Positions 17,025 to 24,283 of a stretch of 64,000 nt of DNA are shown piece by piece. The stretch is from Advenella sp048381675 (lineage in GTDB: Bacteria; Pseudomonadota; Gammaproteobacteria; Burkholderiales; Burkholderiaceae_B). A model generated the notes under the pieces. That model was not told the origin of the DNA, made no database searches, and saw only the letters and a list, made by a program, of their open reading frames with translations. Both the position numbers and the translations under genes were made by a program. Each line of letters opens with the position of its first letter. Position 1 is the stretch's first letter. The DNA is taken from NCBI RefSeq assembly GCF_048381675.1, contig NZ_JBLWIS010000002.1, forward strand, positions 248,001-312,000, in the 5' to 3' direction.

Positions 17025-17225
17025 TCAGTTATCGTCAAACATTTTTTCGGTATCAATAACATTGGCTTCTTTTTCAAGCAAGTTTATATATCTTTGGTAT
17101 TCAGTTTGACTTAGCCAGCTCAGGTTGTTTTTGGCCCATTCTTCTACGTTTGGTTCTAGTGGTGCTTCTTGTTTTTGTATCTTAGTTGCTTCATCCATTT
17201 CCTGGTTATTGATATCAGGCCTCAT
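17025..17225 (-). CDS. possible small charged protein of unknown function
   Basis: A 66-codon frame begins with ATG at 17225 and encodes an acidic protein with no signal peptide or membrane segment. The middle holds WAKNNLSWLSQTEYQRYINL, an amphipathic stretch that reads like real protein, and the ends are polar and glutamate-rich. No good ribosome-binding site is visible within 12 nt of the ATG. A hairpin CCCGGT/ACCGGG (16975-16990) lies 35 nt beyond the stop but has no U-run. I recognise no family. The flanking stretches 16843-17024 and 17226-17477 hold no other gene that I can support. Confidence 0.4.
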   Translation of the reverse strand: MRPDINNQEMDEATKIQKQEAPLEPNVEEWAKNNLSWLSQTEYQRYINLLEKEANVIDTEKMFDDN

Positions 17226-17477
17226 AAGTGATTAGTTTCCGGTTTAGATAAGTTTTATTGGTTTTGTAACAAGTAACAATGCTTTGCAGGTATTTATTGG
17301 CGCTACGGTCACTTGAGTCTATCATGCCTTTTTACCATCAAAAAAGCATGTTAATAAATATCAAATCTTTTCAAAAATTGATTTGCGTTATCAAATTTAA
17401 AACAAGATTTTTCATTGAATAAATAAGCGCAACAGCATACCATATCTTTAGCTATTCATAACCTGAGGAGATATGCA

Positions 17478-17684
17478 ATGAGTGAGCATGTATATAAACA
17501 AATTGAATTAACCGGATCATCAAAAACATCGATTGAAGATGCAATTAGTAATGCACTTGCAAAAGCCCATGAAACCATCAGGAATATTCAATGGTTTACC
17601 GTAACAGAAACACGTGGCCATGTGGTGGAAGGAAAGGTGGCCCATTGGCAGGTATCCATTAAAGTGGGATTTACGCTAGAGTAA
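17478..17684 (+). CDS. dodecin, flavin-binding protein
   Basis: Dodecins are small proteins that form hollow dodecamers and store or buffer flavins. The 68-residue product has the whole family pattern: a first strand VYKQIELTGSS, a helix SIEDAISNALAKAHETIRNI, the flavin-stacking tryptophan in QWFTV, the central strand TRGHVVEGKVAHWQV and the final strand SIKVGFTLE. GAGGAG lies 8 nt before the ATG. It is a single-gene unit with a strong terminator 59 nt after the stop. A possible promoter is TTGAAT (17415-17420) and TACCAT (17438-17443), 17 bp apart. Confidence 0.9.
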   Translation: MSEHVYKQIELTGSSKTSIEDAISNALAKAHETIRNIQWFTVTETRGHVVEGKVAHWQVSIKVGFTLE

Positions 17685-17743
17685 CAACAATTGGCCTGGC
17701 CGTATAAGAAGGTAATGGTTCCAGCATAATTGAACAAGTTGGA

Positions 17744-17782
17744 AAAAAACTGAGTCCGGTGTGATGCCTGGCTCAGTTTTTT
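17744..17782 (+). terminator. intrinsic terminator of the dodecin gene
   Basis: AAAAAACTGAG (17744-17754) pairs with CTCAGTTTTTT (17772-17782), with a run of six T at the end. The A-run on the left arm means it could also work in reverse for the DUF2789 gene. Confidence 0.85.
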
Positions 17783-17836
17783 CATTCAGTGAAGGCCAAC
17801 TTGCAGGTAAGTTATCTGCGTCATGGCTGGCAGTGG

Positions 17837-18079
17837 TCAGTTGGTTTTTTTTCTTAGCGCATTATTAAGCTGATCAATGACTTCTGCCCAGTCGGCATCG
17901 TCAATCTTTTCTTCTTTAAGCAAGGCTGATTGTGATTCGCTCCAGAATGGGGCATCTTCCAGAAGGACATCAGGCGGCAACGGAGAGTGCTGTATCAGAA
18001 AGTTACGTATGCCTGCTTCATCGGAAGGCAAGCCAAGTTGGGCAAAAAGCTCCGAAAAACGATGATATGACTTATCCAT
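17837..18079 (-). CDS. DUF2789 family protein
   Basis: The 80-residue protein belongs to DUF2789, small proteobacterial proteins of unknown function. The family pattern is plain: HRFSELFAQLGLPSDEAGI, then the proline-rich HSPLPPDVLLEDAPFW, then ADWAEVIDQLNNALR. It looks soluble and mostly helical. The frame is open 21 codons upstream, but the ATG at 18079 has AGGGG before it and is where family similarity starts. It is convergent with dodecin. No function can be assigned. Confidence 0.85.
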   Translation of the reverse strand: MDKSYHRFSELFAQLGLPSDEAGIRNFLIQHSPLPPDVLLEDAPFWSESQSALLKEEKIDDADWAEVIDQLNNALRKKTN

Positions 18080-18541
18080 GTTGATCCCCTGTGAAGTTTG
18101 TGGTCCCATCTCCTTTTTAATACCATTATTGGGTTTTGACAATAGCCTTTATTATTTATTATTGAGCGTCGCCGGAAAGCGGCGGGTTGGTGGCGATAAG
18201 TGCAGGGGCATGTTTGGCTGAAGTGACATCAATCCCGTTGGTTGTCAGGGATAAGTCCCAAGAGAATTATCTGTTATACATTAAATGTATCAATATACTT
18301 GTAAATCAATGCTTTGTGGATCATTGTAAATATCAAGCAAGTGTTGTGAACGGCAGACGTTAATTTTCATTTACTGCCATATATATCAAGAGCTCAATAA
18401 AAAATTTCTTGTTTGTCTTGAATTTATTGGATTTTAGTGACAGGTCAAATAAAATAGCGGATTATATTTATTAATTCTCTGTTAATAAAACCGTTTAGCC
18501 TAAAATATTGGCGTTTCCCTTAGTTGCCAACAATCTGGCGC
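18080..18541. other. 462-bp gap between the DUF2789 gene and trhP
   Basis: Most of this stretch is AT-rich and carries no gene I can support. Its left part (18159-18266) has a higher-GC reverse-strand frame of 35 codons ending at a TAA, with protein-like composition (NGIDVTSAKHAPALIATNPP) but no start codon of its own; it could be the tail of a lost gene. A CGCCG/CGGCG stem lies within it near 18170. The right part (about 18380-18540) should hold the trhP promoter, but no box stands out. Confidence 0.4.
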
Positions 18542-18570
18542 ATGTGCAATGAGGTCCTGTCCTCACACAT
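18542..18570 (+). promoter_or_regulatory. hairpin in the trhP leader
   Basis: ATGTG (18542-18546) and TGAGG (18550-18554) pair with CCTCA (18561-18565) and CACAT (18566-18570), leaving only a 3-nt bulge and a 6-nt loop. It ends on an in-frame ATG (18569) 33 nt before the ATG I chose for trhP. GAGG, the best ribosome-binding-like sequence nearby, is inside the stem, so the hairpin might control translation. No U-run follows. Confidence 0.45.
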
Positions 18571-18601
18571 GGCAAATACACAAATACAATTGTTAAAAAT
18601 C

Positions 18602-19963
18602 ATGAAATCTCCCGAATTATTACTGCCAGCCGGTGGTCTTGAGCGTATGCGCGCTGCTTTTGATTTTGGTGCCGATGCCGTTTATGCCGGCCAGCCCCGT
18701 TATTCACTGCGGGCTCGTAATAACGAATTTGTCCGCATTGCCAAAATGCAGGAAGCGATTGATGAAGCGCATGCCCGTGGCAAAAAATTCTATGTAGCCA
18801 GTAACATCCTGCCGCATAACTCCAAACTGAAAACCTATCTGGATGATATGGTGCCCATCATGGAAATGAATCCGGATGCGATTATCATGGCAGATCCCGG
18901 TCTGATCATGAAGGTCAAGGAACGCTGGCCTGATGCCGTCATTCATTTATCCGTACAGGCAAATACCACTAACTACTGGGGTGTGCAATTCTGGCAGAAA
19001 GTAGGGGTTGAACGCATCATTCTATCGCGTGAATTGTCCCTTGACGAGATTGCTGAAATACGCCAGGAATGCCCCGATATGGAGCTGGAAGTGTTTGTGC
19101 ATGGCGCCTTGTGTATTGCTTATTCAGGCCGTTGCCTGCTGTCAGGCTACTTCAATCACCGTGATCCCAACCAAGGTACCTGTACCAATGCCTGCCGCTG
19201 GGACTATAAAGTTCACGAGGCAGGTGAAAGTGACACCGGTGACGCGCAACTTTTATCCGGTTTTAATTTCCAGCAGTCCAAAGAAGAGGCAGACGCCAGT
19301 TTTGCTTCTTGTGGTGGTGCCGAGCGCCATCCGCTGGCTGATAAGGTTTACCTGATTGAAGAGGCTAATCGTCCAGGCCAGATGATGCCCATCATGGAAG
19401 ATGAGCACGGTACCTATATCATGAACTCGAAGGATTTACGTGCGCTTGAACAGATAGAAAAGCTGGTAAAAATTGGCGTTGATTCCCTGAAGGTGGAAGG
19501 CCGGACTAAATCTATTTATTATGTTGCGCGCGTGGCGCAAACTTATCGCAAAGCCATTGATGATGCCGTGGCTGGCCGTCCCTTCAATCCTGAATTGCTG
19601 GCTGATCTTGATGGTTTGGCTAACAGGGGTTATACACCTGGATTCCTGGAGTTGCACCAAACCCAGGATTACCAGAATTACCTGCATGGTTATTCTATTT
19701 CCAAGCAAAGCCAGTATGCTGGCCTGGTGACAGAAGTGGATGAAAATGGCTGGGCAACCATTGATGTAAAGAACAAATTCTCGGTGGGTGACACCCTTGA
19801 AGTTATTCATCCAGACGGTAATCAGTTGATTCGCCTTGAAAGCATGCGCAATAACGGTGTAGCGGTTGACGTTGCACCTGGTAATGGTATTTTTGTGCAG
19901 ATCCCCAATATGCAAGGCAAGGAAAAGGCCTTATTGGCGCGCATTATTAATCCTGCCGGCTAG
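18602..19963 (+). CDS. trhP: tRNA hydroxylation protein TrhP (YegQ, U32 family)
   Basis: TrhP belongs to the U32 family, once called peptidases, and is needed for prephenate-dependent hydroxylation of uridine 34 in certain tRNAs. From the ATG at 18602 the protein is 453 residues, equal to E. coli YegQ, and starts MKSPELLLPAGGLERM. Conserved blocks include GADAVYAGQPRYSLRARNNEF, SVQANTTNYW, ILSRELSLDEI and the cysteine-rich HGALCIAYSGRCLLSGY and GTCTNACRWDYK. The chosen start has no clear ribosome-binding site; an in-frame ATG at 18569 follows a hairpin. Single gene with its own terminator. Confidence 0.93.
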   Translation: MKSPELLLPAGGLERMRAAFDFGADAVYAGQPRYSLRARNNEFVRIAKMQEAIDEAHARGKKFYVASNILPHNSKLKTYLDDMVPIMEMNPDAIIMADPGLIMKVKERWPDAVIHLSVQANTTNYWGVQFWQKVGVERIILSRELSLDEIAEIRQECPDMELEVFVHGALCIAYSGRCLLSGYFNHRDPNQGTCTNACRWDYKVHEAGESDTGDAQLLSGFNFQQSKEEADASFASCGGAERHPLADKVYLIEEANRPGQMMPIMEDEHGTYIMNSKDLRALEQIEKLVKIGVDSLKVEGRTKSIYYVARVAQTYRKAIDDAVAGRPFNPELLADLDGLANRGYTPGFLELHQTQDYQNYLHGYSISKQSQYAGLVTEVDENGWATIDVKNKFSVGDTLEVIHPDGNQLIRLESMRNNGVAVDVAPGNGIFVQIPNMQGKEKALLARIINPAG

Positions 19964-19975
19964 CCTTCAAGATTG

Positions 19976-20008
19976 ATCCCGATGCAGGTTTGTATCGGGA
20001 TTTTTTTT
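19976..20008 (+). terminator. intrinsic terminator of trhP
   Basis: ATCCCGAT (19976-19983) pairs with ATCGGGAT (19994-20001) around a 10-nt loop, followed by eight T. It sits 12 nt after the trhP stop. Confidence 0.9.
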
Positions 20009-20051
20009 CAAGCGTGGCACGGGAAGCAATGCCCGTGCCATTAAAGACCTG

Positions 20052-20756
20052 TTACTTAACGGCAACAGTGATTGTTTTAAGGCCTTCAATGCTGGCAACC
20101 ATGGTGTCGCCGGCAACAACAGCGCCTACGCCTTCCGGTGTGCCTGTCATGATCAGGTCGCCTTCTTTCAGTTCAAAAAGAGTAGACAGATTGGCGATGG
20201 TTTCTGCTACCGACCAGATCAGGTGTGTGATATTGCTTTTCTGGGTGGTTTTGCCATTGACGGTCAGGTGGATTTCACCGCTGTTGAGTTCGCCAGTTTG
20301 GGCAATGGGTGTAATTTCGCCAACAGGGGCGGAATAATCAAAGGCCTTGCCAATTTCCCATGGGCGGCCAGCTTCACGCATTTTCATTTGCAGGTCACGG
20401 CGTGTCATGTCCAGGCCAACTGCATATCCAAAGATGTGTTTGGCGGCATCTTCAACAGAAATGTTCTTGCCGCCTTTGCCAATTGCAACAACCAGTTCGA
20501 TTTCATGGTGGTAGTTGCCGGTTTGGACGGGATAGGGGATTTCGGTGGTTTTACCCTCTGCCACCGGAACGATGGATTCGGCATCGTTAGGTTTGCAGAA
20601 GAAAAATGGTGGCTCACGATCAGGATCAAAGCCCATTTCACGGGCGTGGGCCGCATAGTTGCGTCCTACGCAGTAAATACGGCGTACGGGAAAAAGATCT
20701 TCTGATCCGGTAACAGGGATGCCAACTGTTTTCATCGGCTCAAATACGTAAGACAT
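20052..20756 (-). CDS. fumarylpyruvate hydrolase (FAH family)
   Basis: The 234-residue protein belongs to the fumarylacetoacetate hydrolase family and very probably splits fumarylpyruvate to fumarate and pyruvate, the last step of the gentisate route. Family marks are IYCVGRNYAAHAREMG, PFFFCKPNDA, the metal-site glutamates in YHHEIELVVAIG, GLDMTRRDLQ and TGTPEGVGAV. It resembles NagK more than the catechol-pathway enzymes. The ATG has AGGAAGGAA before it. It is the last gene of a reverse-strand operon after the hydroxylase and gentisate dioxygenase, separated from the hydroxylase by a 15-bp hairpin. Confidence 0.9.
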   Translation of the reverse strand: MSYVFEPMKTVGIPVTGSEDLFPVRRIYCVGRNYAAHAREMGFDPDREPPFFFCKPNDAESIVPVAEGKTTEIPYPVQTGNYHHEIELVVAIGKGGKNISVEDAAKHIFGYAVGLDMTRRDLQMKMREAGRPWEIGKAFDYSAPVGEITPIAQTGELNSGEIHLTVNGKTTQKSNITHLIWSVAETIANLSTLFELKEGDLIMTGTPEGVGAVVAGDTMVASIEGLKTITVAVK

Positions 20757-20821
20757 ATTAAGTTCCTTCCTAGTTAATGTCAGGGTTTTTAAGGTTTTTT
20801 AAGAGATAGAGTTTACAGGAT

Positions 20822-20857
20822 TACAGGGTAAGCCTTTAGAGTAAGGCTTACCCTGTA
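20822..20857 (-). other. 15-bp intercistronic hairpin in the gentisate operon
   Basis: TACAGGGTAAGCCTT (20822-20836) and its perfect complement (20843-20857) flank a 6-nt loop between the hydroxylase and hydrolase genes. The T-run lies on the forward strand, not in the direction of transcription, so it should not stop the operon transcript. It may stabilise or mark a processing site. Confidence 0.7.
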
Positions 20858-20884
20858 TTTTTCCATTACTGAAAATGGTGGTGG

Positions 20885-22093
20885 TCAGGAGGCAGCGTAA
20901 TTTTTTGCTGCATCCAGGCAGTTGGAGACATTCCAGCCATACAGCCACTCCATGGCATCATAGAAACGTTCGGTAGAGCGGCCTCGCCACAGGTCATTGC
21001 GAATCATGCGTTGTACACCTTCTGCATGATAAAGGCGACCCATTTCTCGTGAAGACAGAACAATACGGGCTGTTCTCGCAACGCGGGCACGCTGGTATAA
21101 ATCAAATGCCTTTTCAATGTCATTGTCGCATGTCCGTAGGGCTTCACCCAGCGTAACGGCATCTTCCATCGCCATGCAGGCACCTTGTGCCATGTATTGC
21201 GTGGTTGGATGGGCGGCATCACCTAACAGGGTTGCCCGCCCATGGGTCCAGTTGCTGATGGGTTCGCGGTCTGCCGTAGACCAGCGTTTCCATGACTTGG
21301 GTAAAGAAAGCAATTGTTTAGCTTTTGGGCAGATATCGGGGAAGTAACTTAATACTTCTTCTTTGCTACCGTCTTTAACACCCCAGACTTCCTGTTCACG
21401 GCTGTGGAAAGTCACTACTACGTTGTACTGTTCTCCACCACGCAGGGGGTAATGTACCAGATGACCTTTTGGTGCAGCCCATAGACTTGCCGCGTTCCAA
21501 CGCAAATCTTCGGGGAAGTCTTCCTTTTCAACCACCGCACGGTAAACCACATGACCGGTAACAAGCGCAGGATCACCTACATACTTTTCACGAACTACTG
21601 ATTTGACACCATCAGCAGCAATCAGGGCCTGGCCGGTGTACTTAGTACCATTGCTATCGGTAACCGTAACGGTTTTGCCATCCTGTTCAATCCCTTCAAT
21701 GCGAGTATTGGTATGGATTTCAACTTCACCGGTTTCCTGTGCACCTTCTACAAGGGATGCATGGATATCAGCACGGTGAATAACGGCATAGGGATTGCCA
21801 AAACGCTTGCGGAAATTTTCATCGGTGGGTATTTTGCCAACGACATACTCATTAAGCGCGTCATGCATGACCATGTAGTCGGTGTAGACGGCACGAGCAC
21901 GGGCCTTGTCGCCAATGCCCAGTGCATCAAAGGCATGAAAGGCGTTGGGGCCTAACTGGATGCCAGCCCCGATTTCGCCAATTTCGGGAGCCTGCTCAAA
22001 TAGTTTTACCTTGAATCCCTGGCGTACCAACGCCAGCGCAGCGGCAAATCCTCCAATGCCGCCACCAGAGATCAGAATAGGTAATGGTTCCAT
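20885..22093 (-). CDS. 3-hydroxybenzoate 6-hydroxylase (FAD monooxygenase)
   Basis: This single-component FAD- and NAD(P)H-dependent aromatic hydroxylase very probably converts 3-hydroxybenzoate to gentisate. The 402 residues show the FAD fingerprint ISGGGIGGFAAALALVRQGF at the N-terminus, the central ALIAADGVKSVVRE, and the second FAD site LLGDAAHPTTQYMAQGACMA. It resembles the NagX/MhbM/XlnD type; salicylate 5- or 1-hydroxylases of the same fold are less likely given the gentisate dioxygenase gene 30 nt upstream. The start has AAGGAAA at good spacing. Confidence 0.88.
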   Translation of the reverse strand: MEPLPILISGGGIGGFAAALALVRQGFKVKLFEQAPEIGEIGAGIQLGPNAFHAFDALGIGDKARARAVYTDYMVMHDALNEYVVGKIPTDENFRKRFGNPYAVIHRADIHASLVEGAQETGEVEIHTNTRIEGIEQDGKTVTVTDSNGTKYTGQALIAADGVKSVVREKYVGDPALVTGHVVYRAVVEKEDFPEDLRWNAASLWAAPKGHLVHYPLRGGEQYNVVVTFHSREQEVWGVKDGSKEEVLSYFPDICPKAKQLLSLPKSWKRWSTADREPISNWTHGRATLLGDAAHPTTQYMAQGACMAMEDAVTLGEALRTCDNDIEKAFDLYQRARVARTARIVLSSREMGRLYHAEGVQRMIRNDLWRGRSTERFYDAMEWLYGWNVSNCLDAAKNYAAS

Positions 22094-22123
22094 GTTGTTT
22101 CCTTGAATTAAAATTATTTAAAA

Positions 22124-23167
22124 TTATTTTTGGTTTGGCCTTTCTGAATACAGGCCCAGTTTTTTCTGTACCGGAGATTCATCGGCAATGAAAATGAAGC
22201 TTGGCTGTTCACCATTTTTGTTCACGAAAGTAACGGGCGCAAAACAGGGAACGCAACTGGTATCGGATTGCTTCATGTCAAAGTTGTGACCAGTGGTTTG
22301 CACTTCTGCATGACCCTCAATAACATGAAATACCATGGCACTTGAGCGTAAAGGCAGTGTCAGGGTTTCGTTCGGGCGCAGCATCAATGCAGAATAACCA
22401 ATGATTTTCTGGCAATCTTCACCATTTTCAGGGTTAACGTACGTTATCTGGATGGATTTTGCCTCTGGCTGGTTCCGTGCCATGTTTTCCAGTGCCTTGC
22501 GTGCATCTTTCCATGCATAGCGTAACATCGGGTAGTGTGAATTGCGGCGTTCAAAAACCGGGCTGGGTACAATGCCTGGACCGTAATCGGTTTCGTCCGA
22601 GCTTCCTTTGATGTTCTGGTGCGCTCCGGGTTGTACGTATGAAGCCTCCATGAAATAGACCAGCGGCAGATCAAGCACATCTAGCCATACTACAGGCTCG
22701 CTCCCTTCATGGGTGTGTTCGTGCCACATGCCGGTTGGTGTCAGGATCAGGTCACCTCGCTCCATTGGGCATTTTTGGCCATCAACAGTCGTGTAGGCAT
22801 CATTGCCTTCAACAATCATGCGAACGGCATTGGGGGTGTGGCGGTGTGAAGGAGCCCATTCACCAGGCAGCAAAAGTTGCATGCCCAGGTACATGACAGA
22901 ACTGGCACGCATGTTTTCCAGGCCATGGCCCGGGTTGGCCAGCACTAATACACGGCGCTCGGCTTTTTCAATGGGGGTTAATTCACCGGCTTGCAGCAAC
23001 AAGGGACGCAACGCTTCATAGGACCAGAAAACCGGCCTGGTTTTGGGCTGTGGAATTTCTGGCGGCAGAACATCACGCAGGCTTGGCCATAGCGGTACCA
23101 GATTCAGTTTTTCCAGATTGTCCCGGTATTCTTGTGGCAGGTCTTCAAGTTTGGCTAATTGATCCAC
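22124..23167 (-). CDS. gentisate 1,2-dioxygenase
   Basis: The 347-residue bicupin protein cleaves gentisate to maleylpyruvate with Fe(II) and O2. The first cupin has the iron ligands in WAPSHRHTPNAVRMIVEG (His108 and His110) and the third histidine in the GMWHEHTHEG segment (149-153). FWSYEALRPLLLQAGELTPI upstream is typical of the family. The second cupin, about residues 250-330, lacks the histidine pattern, as is usual. The start is a GTG at 23167 with AGGA upstream. It is the first gene of the operon and faces a LysR gene. No maleylpyruvate isomerase gene is present in the cluster. Confidence 0.92.
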   Translation of the reverse strand: MDQLAKLEDLPQEYRDNLEKLNLVPLWPSLRDVLPPEIPQPKTRPVFWSYEALRPLLLQAGELTPIEKAERRVLVLANPGHGLENMRASSVMYLGMQLLLPGEWAPSHRHTPNAVRMIVEGNDAYTTVDGQKCPMERGDLILTPTGMWHEHTHEGSEPVVWLDVLDLPLVYFMEASYVQPGAHQNIKGSSDETDYGPGIVPSPVFERRNSHYPMLRYAWKDARKALENMARNQPEAKSIQITYVNPENGEDCQKIIGYSALMLRPNETLTLPLRSSAMVFHVIEGHAEVQTTGHNFDMKQSDTSCVPCFAPVTFVNKNGEQPSFIFIADESPVQKKLGLYSERPNQK

Positions 23168-23288
23168 GATAGTTTCCTAGTAAATAGTGATGAATTTTTT
23201 TGTTTTTTTGATTATTGTTAATGAAATCGATTGGTTTTTAATTTAACAAGCCTAGGCTATTTGATCTATACAATAATATAAATAATCT

Positions 23289-23307
23289 CTATTCGAAAAT
23301 TTAATAG
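23289..23307 (+). promoter_or_regulatory. LysR-type operator (CTAT-N11-ATAG)
   Basis: CTAT (23289-23292) and ATAG (23304-23307) form a perfect dyad with an 11-nt centre, the T-N11-A design of LysR-family sites. It lies in the 186-bp space between the divergent LysR gene and gentisate dioxygenase, 47 bp before the LysR start and about 120 bp from the operon start. Confidence 0.55.
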
Positions 23308-23353
23308 TGTTATGATTGATAACCGTTGTAATCGAAAGTAGATGCACTAAAAC

Positions 23354-24283
23354 ATGACAGAGTTGGGAAAAGTGGATATTCGCCAATTGCAGGTTTTTCA
23401 TGAAATTTATCGCGAAAAAAGCGTTTCCAAAGCTGCAGAAAATCTGGGGATGGGTCAACCTGGAGTAAGCATAGAGCTTAACAAGCTGAGAAAACATTTC
23501 AATGACAGTTTGTTCGTAAGAGTCGGAAATACAATGCAGGCAACAGCAGTGGCCGAATCTTTGTCTGGGTATATTATTGACTTGCTGGACAAATGGAAAC
23601 GCATTGCCGAATTTAGCGAAGAATTTGATCCTGCCATTTCAACCCGGCGCTTTACCATCAGCATGATGGATATCAGCCATATAGAAATTTTACCTAGGCT
23701 GGTTGCTTACCTTCATTCAAATGCACCCAAAATCGCGCTTGAAATTGTACCTATTACCCCTGAAACGCCTATGCAAATGTCCAATGGGGCGATTGATCTA
23801 GCTATTGGCTTTGTTCCACAACTGAAAGCCGGTTTTTACCAACAGACCTTGTTTCGCCAACAGTATGAATGCCTGGTTAGCAGCCAGCATCCCCGTATAC
23901 AAGGCAAGTTAACACTGGAAGATTTTCAGCGTGAAGGGCATGTGGTTTTTTATCACCAGGGAACCGGTCATTCCATTTTAGAGCAGCAAATCCGCAGACT
24001 GGGCATAGAGCGGCATATATACCTGCAACTATCCTCATTTTTGGGTTTGGGGCTGTTGATAGAAAAATCAGATTTAATTACCAGCATACCAACTCGCTTA
24101 AGTAATATGTTTGCGCGTAATCCCAACCTGCGTTCTTATGCATTGCCATTTGAGTCCCCCCGATATGCGATCAGACAGCATTGGCATGCCCGCTTTCATC
24201 AAGATGCGGGCAGCCGCTGGCTTAGAAAAATCATTTACGAGTTTTTCAATACATCCGAAAGCGTTACTTCAAACGACGATTGA
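23354..24283 (+). CDS. LysR-family regulator of the gentisate operon
   Basis: The 309-residue protein has the N-terminal winged helix-turn-helix DIRQLQVFHEIYREKSVSKAAENLGMGQPGVS and a C-terminal effector-binding domain. The segment DSLFVRVGNTMQATAVAESL resembles NahR/NodD-type regulators, which respond to salicylate-like aromatics. It is divergent from the gentisate operon and probably activates it when 3-hydroxybenzoate, gentisate or a related acid is bound; that ligand is inferred from context. Its last 15 bp overlap the end of the convergent sulfatase gene. Confidence 0.88.
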   Translation: MTELGKVDIRQLQVFHEIYREKSVSKAAENLGMGQPGVSIELNKLRKHFNDSLFVRVGNTMQATAVAESLSGYIIDLLDKWKRIAEFSEEFDPAISTRRFTISMMDISHIEILPRLVAYLHSNAPKIALEIVPITPETPMQMSNGAIDLAIGFVPQLKAGFYQQTLFRQQYECLVSSQHPRIQGKLTLEDFQREGHVVFYHQGTGHSILEQQIRRLGIERHIYLQLSSFLGLGLLIEKSDLITSIPTRLSNMFARNPNLRSYALPFESPRYAIRQHWHARFHQDAGSRWLRKIIYEFFNTSESVTSNDD

